A program made the translations under genes and the position numbers. From Porticoccaceae bacterium UBA4026 (GTDB taxonomy: Bacteria > Pseudomonadota > Gammaproteobacteria > Pseudomonadales > Porticoccaceae), in the NCBI GenBank assembly GCA_002382445.1, contig DGAQ01000004.1, positions 41,339 through 94,812 on the forward strand: a DNA stretch of 53,474 bases. Direction: 5' to 3'. This document shows, piece after piece, positions 9,546 through 17,150 of the stretch; positions within the stretch are counted from its first letter, which is position 1, and every line of letters begins with the position of its first letter. The notes beneath the pieces were generated by a model. That model was given only the letters and a program-made list of their open reading frames with translations. It was not told the DNA's origin and did not search any database.

Positions 9546-10211
9546 TTAGTCGAGCAATTTTTTTAGATTATCTAATTGCTGTTGATTGTATTTTTTGGTG
9601 GCGGGTACCTGCGAGACCTCTGGTAATGCCGGGGGTAGGTCGACTGCTAGCTTTTCACCCGCGATGATACGATCACAATACTGCTGGTAGATTTCACTAA
9701 ATGCCGGCAATGCTTTTGTTTCTATAGCGTTGGCGAGCATATACCAGCCAGTATCTCTACCTGCTAAGTAAACTGCAGGATGAGACCAGGACTGCTCGGC
9801 TTTTGGGCTGCGCTTATTACATGCCTCTTGATAAGCCTTTCTGGGCGCAGGCAGACCCGTTGGCATGCCCACATAGCGACACGCATTGAGCATCTTATGT
9901 AGTGTTGGTAGGTACTCGCTATCTGCGATAATTTTCTCTGCCGCCGCGCAGATCGTCACAGGAGCAAAGCCATTGAGCTTGCTCAACCATAACTTTTTGG
10001 CGAGGCCAACAGATTCATTTTTATCGCCAAAAGCACTGTAATACTGATTGTGATAGTTAGCTCGAAAAAGAGCAAAAACCTGATTAATAGCATCAATCAG
10101 TTCAGGGCTCGCCGCGGGGGTAGATTTAGGACGCCCAGCTACGGTCGGTGAGATCTTCGACGAAGCTGCGATCTCGGATGCGACCTTTTGAATATCCTTG
10201 CTGTTTGCCAT
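9546..10211 (-). CDS. Phage lambda P-like replication protein (putative helicase loader)
   Basis: The 221-residue product resembles the replication protein P family: VFALFRANYHNQYYSAF, then KLWLSKLNGFAPVTICAAAEKI, then EYLPTLHKML. Lambda P delivers DnaB helicase to DNA. Chromosomal homologues in gammaproteobacteria sit beside DnaT-like genes and may replace E. coli DnaC. The first 86 bases overlap the end of the DnaT-like gene in another frame. ATG at 10211 is the only ATG, GTG or TTG before the conserved region, so the overlap appears real. The role as helicase loader is inferred from family and neighbour. Confidence 0.8.
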   Translation of the reverse strand: MANSKDIQKVASEIAASSKISPTVAGRPKSTPAASPELIDAINQVFALFRANYHNQYYSAFGDKNESVGLAKKLWLSKLNGFAPVTICAAAEKIIADSEYLPTLHKMLNACRYVGMPTGLPAPRKAYQEACNKRSPKAEQSWSHPAVYLAGRDTGWYMLANAIETKALPAFSEIYQQYCDRIIAGEKLAVDLPPALPEVSQVPATKKYNQQQLDNLKKLLD

Positions 10212-11247
10212 TTGACGGTTCCGTAGAAGATTTGTTCTGATGCGCCCATTGACGCTTCACATATTGTAAAAACTTAGTACTCCAAGAGCACTGAGGCGTT
10301 CCGTTTTCTTGCCAATAAAGCACAAATTCGGGAATTATATTACTCGCAAACTGACGATCTATGTTGGCCATCTGTAATACATCATACACTGCTTCTTTAG
10401 GTTTCCATTGTGCACTGATGAGTCGTGGCATAGAGTCTTCCTCCATCATGCCGTTAAAAAACTGCCATTGCCGTCTTATGTGCTGGATGAATTTTGAGTC
10501 CCACGTGCTTGACAGGTCACCCCTATCTCGCCAGTAGAGAATAAACTCTGGAATGGCATCTTCGATAAAATTGGTATTAATACCACCTTTAGTCACCAAG
10601 ATATCAAGGGCATCCAGTGACGGTCGCCACTCTCCAGTCACTGAGATTTCTTTACGGCGCCGATTTTGAGTGGTTTCAGACTGTTGCCATTGCCGCCAGA
10701 CTTCTTTTATATATTTTGATTCCCAGCTATGTCGGGGTACATTCCGTTCGCGCCAATAAGTTACAAACTGAGGGATTTGCTGCTGGGCAAATTCTTTACT
10801 GACGCCTAGTTGAGCAAGCTGTCGAAGCGCGTCTTCACTGGGCCGCCAGCTTCCGCCAATGGTTTTTGCGGAGTGTGGCTTGCTACTTTCTGGGATCGCC
10901 GAGATATCAGCCAGCCGATTGGATGAGGGTAATGATATAGCAACGGAGTTTTCGTTAAACGCAAAACGAAAATCATGGTTCGCCGTAAAAGGGCCGCCAC
11001 CAATTAATAATAATCCTTTCTCATGCAGGCTTGCCGATAAACGCCGAAAGTCATCGTCACCCCAAAAGGGCGCCAACCCGAGAAGTTTATTCGCGGGTAG
11101 CGTTATCCAGTCAAAGCCGCTGCTACTGACAGGACTGCCATGGCTGATGCATTCTTGCATGAGTTGCAGCAGCACAGTCTCCTCCAGACCAATGGTTGCG
11201 GCCAAGGTGGGAGAAATAACAATAGGTTTTTCAGGAATTAACGACAT
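10126..11247 (-). CDS. DnaT-like primosomal protein with three tandem DnaT domains
   Basis: The 373-residue protein has an N-terminal region of about 110 residues, probably a winged-helix-type fold. After it come three copies of a module of about 54 residues that matches the DnaT single-strand-DNA-binding domain. The copies run W134-W187, W207-W261 and W281-W334. Each has a W[RK]P opening, IP[EQ]F..YW in the middle, [ST]W.SK near the end and a closing RQW. E. coli DnaT has one such domain and acts in PriA-dependent replication restart. The C-terminus is basic and overlaps the P-like gene in another frame by 86 bases. The two probably form an operon that functionally parallels dnaTC. Binding by all three repeats is inference. 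Confidence 0.82.
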   Translation of the reverse strand: MSLIPEKPIVISPTLAATIGLEETVLLQLMQECISHGSPVSSSGFDWITLPANKLLGLAPFWGDDDFRRLSASLHEKGLLLIGGGPFTANHDFRFAFNENSVAISLPSSNRLADISAIPESSKPHSAKTIGGSWRPSEDALRQLAQLGVSKEFAQQQIPQFVTYWRERNVPRHSWESKYIKEVWRQWQQSETTQNRRRKEISVTGEWRPSLDALDILVTKGGINTNFIEDAIPEFILYWRDRGDLSSTWDSKFIQHIRRQWQFFNGMMEEDSMPRLISAQWKPKEAVYDVLQMANIDRQFASNIIPEFVLYWQENGTPQCSWSTKFLQYVKRQWAHQNKSSTEPSNGKQQGYSKGRIRDRSFVEDLTDRSWAS

Positions 11248-11305
11248 AGCAATACTCTATCAGAAAGACAACTCTTGGACGACATAAACCTCGAGTCAGT
11301 TAGTC

Positions 11306-11332
11306 TTTATATCCTCTCAATTTCAGTTACAA
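11306..11332 (-). promoter_or_regulatory. Possible promoter of the DnaT-like/P-like operon
   Basis: Read on the minus strand, TTGTAA (11332-11327) and TATAAA (11311-11306) are separated by 15 bases, about 60 bases before the DnaT-like start codon. The spacer is shorter than the optimum of 17, so support is weak. Confidence 0.3.
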
Positions 11333-11376
11333 CTTAACTATCTTAGGCTTGAGAGCTTTATTTTGAATACTATTAA

Positions 11377-11396
11377 TACTGTACATAACCCCAGTA
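11377..11396 (+). promoter_or_regulatory. LexA-like box upstream of radA
   Basis: TACTGTACATAACCCCAGTA is a near match to the gammaproteobacterial LexA operator: CTGT, eight bases, then CCAG instead of ACAG, with outer TA flanks on both sides. It lies 41-60 bases before the radA start codon, and it overlaps a possible promoter (TTGAGA at 11349-11354, TATTAA at 11371-11376). The position would suit repression of radA. One of the eight core bases deviates. Confidence 0.45.
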
Positions 11397-11436
11397 ATAG
11401 GCTTAAATAAGCCTTAGAAAATGCAGGAGATGTTCA

Positions 11437-12804
11437 GTGGTCAGTAAAACTAAAACAGCGTATGTGTGCAATGATTGCGGTGCAGATTATCGCAAATGGC
11501 AGGGTCAGTGCGCTGAGTGCAATGCTTGGAATACGCTCTCGGAGATTCGCCTAGGCAGTCCGGCTCGAGGGGGTAAAATCTTAAGGCCCGGTTTTGCAGG
11601 TGCGGTTGATGGTGCGGTAAAAACCCTTGCAGATATCGCTCTTGATGAAATTCCCCGCATAAGTTCCGGCTCCGGTGAATTAGACTTGGTACTCGGCGGC
11701 GGCTTTGTGCCAGGTTCTTGTGTTTTATTGGGTGGTGAGCCCGGAGCTGGAAAAAGTACGGTGTTGTTACAAACGCTCTGCGCTATGGCTGAGAGCAATA
11801 GCGCGCTTTATGTGACCGGAGAAGAATCGCCACAGCAGATTGCGATGCGCGCCAATCGTCTTGGATTACCCACTACAAAACTTGAAATAATGGCAGAGAC
11901 GTCGGTTGAAATTGTCTGTGCCATTGCAGAGCAAAAGCGACCAAAAATATTAGTCGTAGATTCTATTCAAGTCATGCATATTGAAGAAGTTGCTTCTGCA
12001 CCTGGCAGTGTTTCCCAGGTAAGAGAGAGTGCCGCTATGTTGGTGCGTTTTGCCAAGCAGACGGGCACAGTGTTGATCTTGGTGGGTCATGTGACTAAAG
12101 ACGGGTCCTTAGCCGGCCCAAAAGTGCTTGAACATATCATTGATTGTTCGTTGATGTTGGAAGGCTCTAGTGACAGCCAATTTAGAACACTGCGCAGCAA
12201 CAAAAACCGTTTTGGAGCGGTCAATGAATTAGGCGTTTTCGCCATGACGGATAAAGGCTTGCGCGAAGTGCCGAACCCATCAGCTATCTTTTTACAGCGG
12301 GGAGAGGATGTCTCCTCTGGTAGCGTGGTGATGGTGGTATGGGAAGGTACGAGACCTCTATTAGTTGAACTGCAGGCCCTGGTGGATGATAGTCATTTAG
12401 GCAATCCACGCCGCGTGACCGTTGGTTTAGATCATAATCGCTTATCGATGTTACTGGCCGTTTTACACAGGCATGGTGGCATTATGGTAGGTGATCAAGA
12501 TGTGTTCGTTAATGTGGTTGGTGGGGTAAAGGTGCTTGAGACAAGCGCCGACTTAGCATTAATTTTGTCGGTCATTTCTAGCTTCCGTGATAGCCCGTTA
12601 CCCAAAGATTTGGTTGTGTTTGGGGAGGTCGGGTTGTCGGGCGAAATTCGACCGGTGGCAAATGGTCAGGAGCGTTTAAGAGAGGCGGCTAAGCATGGTT
12701 TTACTCGAGCGATTATTCCGGCAGCGAATATGCCTAAACAACCCATTAAAGGGATGAGAGTGATTCCCGTTCGAAAGATCACAGAAGCTTTAGAAGCCCT
12801 TTAG
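11437..12804 (+). CDS. radA: DNA repair protein RadA
   Basis: RadA (Sms) is a RecA-related, DnaB-like hexameric helicase that drives branch migration in recombination. The 455-residue protein has an N-terminal zinc finger (C11, C14, C25, C28), Walker A GGEPGAGKST (99-108), the RadA signature KNRFG (256-260), and a C-terminal Lon-protease-like domain. Length and motifs are normal. The GTG start at 11437 has an AGGAGA Shine-Dalgarno at 11425-11430. An ATG at 11430 is in another frame. The gene is transcribed away from the DnaT-like/P-like pair, which groups replication-restart and repair functions. Confidence 0.97.
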   Translation: MVSKTKTAYVCNDCGADYRKWQGQCAECNAWNTLSEIRLGSPARGGKILRPGFAGAVDGAVKTLADIALDEIPRISSGSGELDLVLGGGFVPGSCVLLGGEPGAGKSTVLLQTLCAMAESNSALYVTGEESPQQIAMRANRLGLPTTKLEIMAETSVEIVCAIAEQKRPKILVVDSIQVMHIEEVASAPGSVSQVRESAAMLVRFAKQTGTVLILVGHVTKDGSLAGPKVLEHIIDCSLMLEGSSDSQFRTLRSNKNRFGAVNELGVFAMTDKGLREVPNPSAIFLQRGEDVSSGSVVMVVWEGTRPLLVELQALVDDSHLGNPRRVTVGLDHNRLSMLLAVLHRHGGIMVGDQDVFVNVVGGVKVLETSADLALILSVISSFRDSPLPKDLVVFGEVGLSGEIRPVANGQERLREAAKHGFTRAIIPAANMPKQPIKGMRVIPVRKITEALEAL

Positions 12805-12807
12805 CGG

Positions 12808-13092
12808 TTAAGCCGTGGTCAAAATGGAGATATGTTCGGGCTCTCTCAACAGTGGTTGTATTTGCGTCAGTGCGGCACGTCTTTCATCGGACTGATACCA
12901 GGCCTTCCAGTCGGCTAAGCACTCCATTTGAATGAGTGTGTAGCGTATTTTAGTGTCTTTTAAATCTTTAAATGCCTTGCTGGAAATAAAGCCCTGAGCA
13001 GGAACTGCGGCTTGAATGATTTTCTTTGAAAACTCTTCGTATGTCGCTTCCATTTCCGAGGCTAATGTTCGTTTTATCAATACCGCTAGCAT
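12808..13092 (-). CDS. Small ABM-fold protein (antibiotic biosynthesis monooxygenase-like)
   Basis: The 94-residue product has the pattern of a dimeric alpha/beta-barrel ABM-domain protein: an N-terminal strand (MLAVLIKRTL), a helix, QGFISSKAFKDLKD, then YTLIQMECLADWKAWYQSDERRAA. Such proteins include monooxygenases, heme-degrading enzymes and many of unknown function. No specific catalytic residues can be picked out, so only the fold is proposed. It converges on radA with 3 bases between the stops, and its upstream side shares the intergenic region with the cobalamin-riboswitch operon. Confidence 0.6.
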   Translation of the reverse strand: MLAVLIKRTLASEMEATYEEFSKKIIQAAVPAQGFISSKAFKDLKDTKIRYTLIQMECLADWKAWYQSDERRAALTQIQPLLREPEHISILTTA

Positions 13093-13157
13093 TTGTAATA
13101 CCTTCTAATGTGTCGATGTCTGCATCATGCTCAATGCAGCTTTATTAGTAAAGTTGT

Positions 13158-13186
13158 TTGACATCGGCGCATCTTAGGGGTAAATT
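13158..13186 (+). promoter_or_regulatory. btuB: Predicted sigma-70 promoter of the cobalamin uptake operon
   Basis: A perfect -35 box TTGACA (13158-13163) is followed, after 17 bases, by TAAATT (13181-13186; 4 of 6 matches to TATAAT). This would start transcription near 13193, just before the cobalamin riboswitch. Confidence 0.6.
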
Positions 13187-13204
13187 TCCGACTCTTGCTT
13201 CTGC

Positions 13205-13420
13205 AATAGGTTCTCAACGTTTGAACGCTACTTTTCGCGTTTTAGCATAGAGTTAAACGGGAAATCGGTGCGCTACAGTCTTTGTACTAAAGCTATTCCG
13301 ATACTGCCCCCGCAACGGTAAATAAGAATGTTTGGTAGTAGTTCCACTGTGCATACGCATGGGAAGGTTGCCAAATAGAGCAATTGCTCACTTATGAGTC
13401 CGGAGACCGGCCTGTCGCTA
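13205..13420 (+). ncRNA. Cobalamin riboswitch
   Basis: The leader of btuB carries the conserved blocks of an adenosylcobalamin riboswitch in the right order: GTTAAACGGGAAATCGGTG near 13251-13270, the B12 box TGCCCCCGCAACGGTAA near 13306-13322, CCACTG...GGGAAGG near 13345-13367, and GAGTCCGGAGACCGGCC at 13396-13412. A hairpin follows (ACCGC at 13430-13434 with GCGGT) but no U-run, so control is more likely at translation of btuB than by termination. Outer limits are approximate. The 450-base gene-free stretch 13093-13542 is explained mainly by this element and its promoter. Confidence 0.95.
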
Positions 13421-13542
13421 CGCAGACAAACCGCGGGGTGCGGTCTTGTGCTGATTGACAGTTTCTGTCGTTCCGCCTATATCTTATTCCTCGCTTACTT
13501 TAAATTCTACCGCTCGGGTGAGAGTGTAAGAGACTTAATATA

Positions 13543-15456
13543 ATGAAATTAAAATCAAACTTCGCTGCAGCATTAATGTTGTCAGCATCCCTGTTTAGTG
13601 TTCCCGTAATATCAGAAACGACTGCAAATATTGAAGAAATTCTTGTCACTGCATCCTTAACGCCTATCAATGCATCTCGATCAGCGAATGCGGTAACCGT
13701 TATAGATCGAGAGCAGCTCAAAAATCGTGCTGCTCTCAATGTCAGCGACCTTCTTAGAGATGTACCCGGTTTTTCAGTCAGCCGCGTTGGTGTGCTGGGT
13801 TCTCAAACTCAAATTCGAGTCCGTGGAGCAGAGGCAAATCATCTCTTAGTTATGATTGATGGTGTTGAAGCAAATGATCCATCTCAGGGTGATGAATTTA
13901 GTTGGGCGACAATGTCGACTTCCGATATCGAAAGAATCGAAATTATCCGTGGACCGCAGAGTTCGCTTAGAGGAAGTGATGCGATAGCAGGTGTGGTTAA
14001 TATCATCACTCGTAGCGCAGAAACGCCCTCGAGCGCTGGCCTCTATGCCGAGACTGGCAGCTGGTCAACTCAAAGTAGCGGTATCAATTTAGGCCATAAG
14101 CAGGGTGACTTTGATATTCGTTTCGGACTTAACCATGTCGAGTCAGAGGGCGGTAATATTGCCCGTACAGGAGACGAAAAAGATGGTTATCGGAATACCA
14201 CAGCGACGCTTAAATCCGGCTTTAAGGTCAGTGATCAAATAAAGATCTCCTTTGCTGCTCGGGAGTCCGATGGTATGAATCAATTTGACGCCGACAGCGA
14301 TTTTGACGGCCTTATTGAAGATCGTGATAGAGTGTCAGAATTTAACAATAGCACCATGCGGTTACAGGGAGATTATTCCTCGTCGGACGGATTGTGGCGG
14401 CACAAGGTTCTGGTCGCGAGAGCAAAAAATGATAACGTTGCCTTTGCCGATGGTGTTAAAGGCAATGTAACCGCCTCTACCAAGAACCAATATCAATATG
14501 TTGGCTCTCTATCGTTGTACGAAGGTGCTCAAACCCTGTCATTCTTAGCCGAGCGTGAGTCAGAGAATTGGATGCAGCGTGGCGCAATCTCCTATGGCAT
14601 TTACGATCCGAATCAAGACCGTATACGCGATACCGACAGTTTAGCGGTTGAGTATCGGACGGATATGACTGATCGACTCACTCTCGCGGTCAGTGGTCGT
14701 CATGATGATAATTCTGAATTTGACAGTGCAAAGACGTTTAGAGCAGAGGCCATTTATCAGCTTTCAAATCAAACTCGTCTGCGCAGTGCGATAGGGTCAG
14801 CGGTAAAAAACCCAACCTTTACTGAACGTTTCGGCTTTTACACCAATTTTATTGGCAACCCAAACCTAATACCTGAAGAGTCCACTAGCTGGGAGTTGGG
14901 TGTTGATCAGCAAATGATGGGAGGCGATGTGACTTTATCTGCCACACTATATGATGCTGAGTTGGATAATGAAATAAATGGATTTGTGTACGATCCAGCG
15001 ACCTACGCCTATACCTCCAATAATATGGACGGAAAGAGTCAGCGGAAAGGTGTTGAATTTAGTGCGGTAGGCGATCTTTCTGAGTCGTTATCGATCTCAG
15101 CAGCCTACACATATACTGATTCAACGGGTGAGGATTCAATGCGAGAGGTTAGGCGACCACGCCACACAGGCAGCCTAAACCTTGGATGGAAGGCAGCTGA
15201 AAATCTTTATCTCAACACCAATGTCCAGTTTACTGGCGAGCAAACGGATGGTTACTTTCCGTCTTTCCCTGAGCCGTCACAGGTAGTTAAGCTCGAGAAT
15301 CACAGCTTACTGAATATCAGTCTTAATTACACGGCGAGTGATAAACTTGAAATGTACCTTAAGCTAGAGAATGCACTTAACGAAGATTATGAAGAAGTTT
15401 TTGGCTATCAAACTCTTGGTTTTGGCGCTAGTGTCGGTGTTCGTTACAGACTCTAG
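13543..15456 (+). CDS. btuB: TonB-dependent vitamin B12 outer-membrane receptor BtuB
   Basis: This outer-membrane barrel imports cobalamin using TonB energy. The 637-residue protein has a signal peptide (about residues 1-25), a TonB box (EEILVTA near 31-37), a plug domain (VSDLLRDVPGFSV, VRGAEANHLLVMIDGVE, GSDAIAGVVNIIT) and a 22-strand-type barrel with repeated aromatic turns, ending VGVRYRL. Its length fits BtuB, which is smaller than most siderophore receptors. The cobalamin riboswitch in its leader and the B12 uptake genes downstream make the substrate assignment strong. Confidence 0.93.
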   Translation: MKLKSNFAAALMLSASLFSVPVISETTANIEEILVTASLTPINASRSANAVTVIDREQLKNRAALNVSDLLRDVPGFSVSRVGVLGSQTQIRVRGAEANHLLVMIDGVEANDPSQGDEFSWATMSTSDIERIEIIRGPQSSLRGSDAIAGVVNIITRSAETPSSAGLYAETGSWSTQSSGINLGHKQGDFDIRFGLNHVESEGGNIARTGDEKDGYRNTTATLKSGFKVSDQIKISFAARESDGMNQFDADSDFDGLIEDRDRVSEFNNSTMRLQGDYSSSDGLWRHKVLVARAKNDNVAFADGVKGNVTASTKNQYQYVGSLSLYEGAQTLSFLAERESENWMQRGAISYGIYDPNQDRIRDTDSLAVEYRTDMTDRLTLAVSGRHDDNSEFDSAKTFRAEAIYQLSNQTRLRSAIGSAVKNPTFTERFGFYTNFIGNPNLIPEESTSWELGVDQQMMGGDVTLSATLYDAELDNEINGFVYDPATYAYTSNNMDGKSQRKGVEFSAVGDLSESLSISAAYTYTDSTGEDSMREVRRPRHTGSLNLGWKAAENLYLNTNVQFTGEQTDGYFPSFPEPSQVVKLENHSLLNISLNYTASDKLEMYLKLENALNEDYEEVFGYQTLGFGASVGVRYRL

Positions 15457-15472
15457 GAATTGAGTTGAACTG

Positions 15473-15601
15473 ATGAAAAATACTGGTACAGAGATTAGGC
15501 GGGCGCTGCTGTCGTGGAGTAGCGAAAAGGACTCGGCTTGGACTTTGTATCAGTTGCATTCGAATCCTGTTATCCATGCTAATTTACTGCTGAATCATTG
15601 A
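15473..15601 (+). CDS. Small hypothetical protein in the B12 operon (42 aa)
   Basis: An ATG at 15473 opens a 42-codon frame ending in TGA at 15599-15601. It starts 16 bases after the btuB stop and ends 2 bases before the ATG of the next gene. The protein begins MKNTGTEIRRALLSW and is mildly basic, without a signal peptide or membrane helix. It fills the gap between two genes of one operon exactly, which favours real coding. However, no strong Shine-Dalgarno is visible, and I recognise no family. It could instead be untranslated spacer. Confidence 0.4.
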   Translation: MKNTGTEIRRALLSWSSEKDSAWTLYQLHSNPVIHANLLLNH

Positions 15602-15603
15602 CT

Positions 15604-16524
15604 ATGAAGATAGTTTCACTATTACCTAGTGCAACCGAATTAATTTGCGGGTTGGGTCTGCGTGATCAGTTGGTTGGTGTGTCTCATGAATGCGACTATC
15701 CACCCTCTGTCGTTGGGCTACCTATCCTGACTAGTTCACGTATTCCTCGAGGGTTAGATAGTGGCGAGATAGATCGTTTAGTCACTGATCAGCTAAAAAA
15801 TGATGAAGCCCTCTACGACCTGTTAATGGAACCCTTGACCATCCTTGAGCCCGACCTGATCGTGGCTCAGGCTCTTTGCGATGTATGTGCTGTGTCGGGT
15901 AATGATGTAGCCAATGCGATTCACAGCCTGCCTTATAATCCTCAGGTGGTGAATCTGGAACCGATCTGTCTTAATGATGTGTTGGATACTGTGGATCTTT
16001 TGGCATTGGCGGCTAATTGCGTTCAAGAGGGTCTGCGCTATAGGGCAGAATTACAGGATCGAATTAACCTGGTCGCTAATCGTTCCGCCACTATTGCGAC
16101 CGCTGACAAACCTAAAGTGGCCCTGTTAGATTGGCTCGATCCACTATTTGATGGCGGCCATTGGAGTCCGGAGATCATTGAACTCTCCGGTGGTGAACCC
16201 TGTTTCGGCGTTAAACAAGAGCCCTCTCAGCGTCGTAATTGGACCGAGTTAATTGAGGCGAAACCTGATATTATTTTCATAGCACTATGCGGGTTTAATG
16301 TTGAGCGATCTATGCAAGACGCTTCTATATTTCTTAATTCTGCTGGCTTTACTAGGCTGAAAGCGAAGAATAACACAAAGGTGTTTTTGGTGGACGGCAA
16401 CGCTTACTTTAGTCGACCAGGACCCCGGTTGGTGGATGCCCTTGAAATTATGGCCCACAGTTTACATCCTGCCATTCATTATCTGCCTGAGGCGCTACCC
16501 TCAGCAATTCAACTAAATGCTTAA
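15604..16524 (+). CDS. BtuF-like cobalamin-binding protein without signal peptide
   Basis: This product belongs to the periplasmic-binding-protein superfamily of BtuF/FecB type (MKIVSLLPSATELICGLGL, ECDYPP, LTILEPDLIVAQALCDVC, FSRPGPRLVDALEIM), about 306 residues long. It lacks a signal peptide, so it is expected to remain in the cytoplasm, unlike the exported BtuF encoded at 18947. Leaderless relatives beside cobalamin genes are common and of uncertain role, possibly corrinoid binding or handling. ATG at 15604 is preferred. An in-frame TTG at 15598 overlaps the preceding small frame. Confidence 0.75.
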   Translation: MKIVSLLPSATELICGLGLRDQLVGVSHECDYPPSVVGLPILTSSRIPRGLDSGEIDRLVTDQLKNDEALYDLLMEPLTILEPDLIVAQALCDVCAVSGNDVANAIHSLPYNPQVVNLEPICLNDVLDTVDLLALAANCVQEGLRYRAELQDRINLVANRSATIATADKPKVALLDWLDPLFDGGHWSPEIIELSGGEPCFGVKQEPSQRRNWTELIEAKPDIIFIALCGFNVERSMQDASIFLNSAGFTRLKAKNNTKVFLVDGNAYFSRPGPRLVDALEIMAHSLHPAIHYLPEALPSAIQLNA

Positions 16525-16535
16525 GGGTTACAAAT

Positions 16536-17150
16536 ATGGAAGACGAAAACACTAAAAAAGAGCAGCGGCACAAGAAAAAGATGGAGAGGCAAAAAGAGAA
16601 GATCGATGCCAATATAGCAGCGGCTAATGAAGAGCGTGGCGTCTCCATTTTATTGACTGGTGATGGTAAGGGTAAAACTAGTTCGGCATTTGGAATGGTA
16701 TTGCGTGCGTTGGGCTACGGGTATCGGGTAGGCGTCGTCCAGTTTATTAAAGGTGAGCAGCTTTCCGGTGAAGAACTCTATCTAAAGAATAATTTACCGG
16801 AAGTAGATTTTTATCAGATGGGCACTGGGTTTACCTGGGACACTCAAGACCAGTCAGGCGACATAGTTGCGGCTGAAAAAACATGGGCGATTGTTGAGCC
16901 AATGCTTAGAGATGAGCGCTATCATCTTGTCGTGATGGACGAACTAACTTATATGCTAAGTTTTAAATATCTCGATGAAGATAAAGTGCTTGCTGCAATT
17001 AAAAATAGGCCTAAAAATCAGAGCGTAGTGGTAACAGGGCGAGGAGGCGGAAGTGCCATTAGAGATCTTATGGATACCGTTTCTGAAGTCAAAGATATCA
17101 AACATGCCTATCACTCAGGTGTTATGGCTCGCAAGGGCGTGGACTATTAA
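16536..17150 (+). CDS. cobO: Cob(I)alamin / cob(I)yrinic acid a,c-diamide adenosyltransferase
   Basis: This CobA/CobO/BtuR-type enzyme transfers the adenosyl group of ATP to the cobalt of reduced corrinoids, making the coenzyme form of imported B12. The 204-residue protein has a lysine-rich N-terminus, a P-loop GDGKGKTS (42-49), and the typical VVQFIKGEQLSGEE and HLVVMDELTYML segments. It follows the leaderless BtuF-like gene by 11 bases and precedes btuC directly. Its place among uptake genes indicates salvage rather than de novo synthesis. Confidence 0.95.
   Translation: MEDENTKKEQRHKKKMERQKEKIDANIAAANEERGVSILLTGDGKGKTSSAFGMVLRALGYGYRVGVVQFIKGEQLSGEELYLKNNLPEVDFYQMGTGFTWDTQDQSGDIVAAEKTWAIVEPMLRDERYHLVVMDELTYMLSFKYLDEDKVLAAIKNRPKNQSVVVTGRGGGSAIRDLMDTVSEVKDIKHAYHSGVMARKGVDY

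Noticed and set aside
10859..11287. Open frame of 142 codons on the plus strand opposite the DnaT-like gene
   Set aside because: The opposite strand carries the well-supported DnaT-like coding region. This frame has no family pattern and ends in intergenic DNA.
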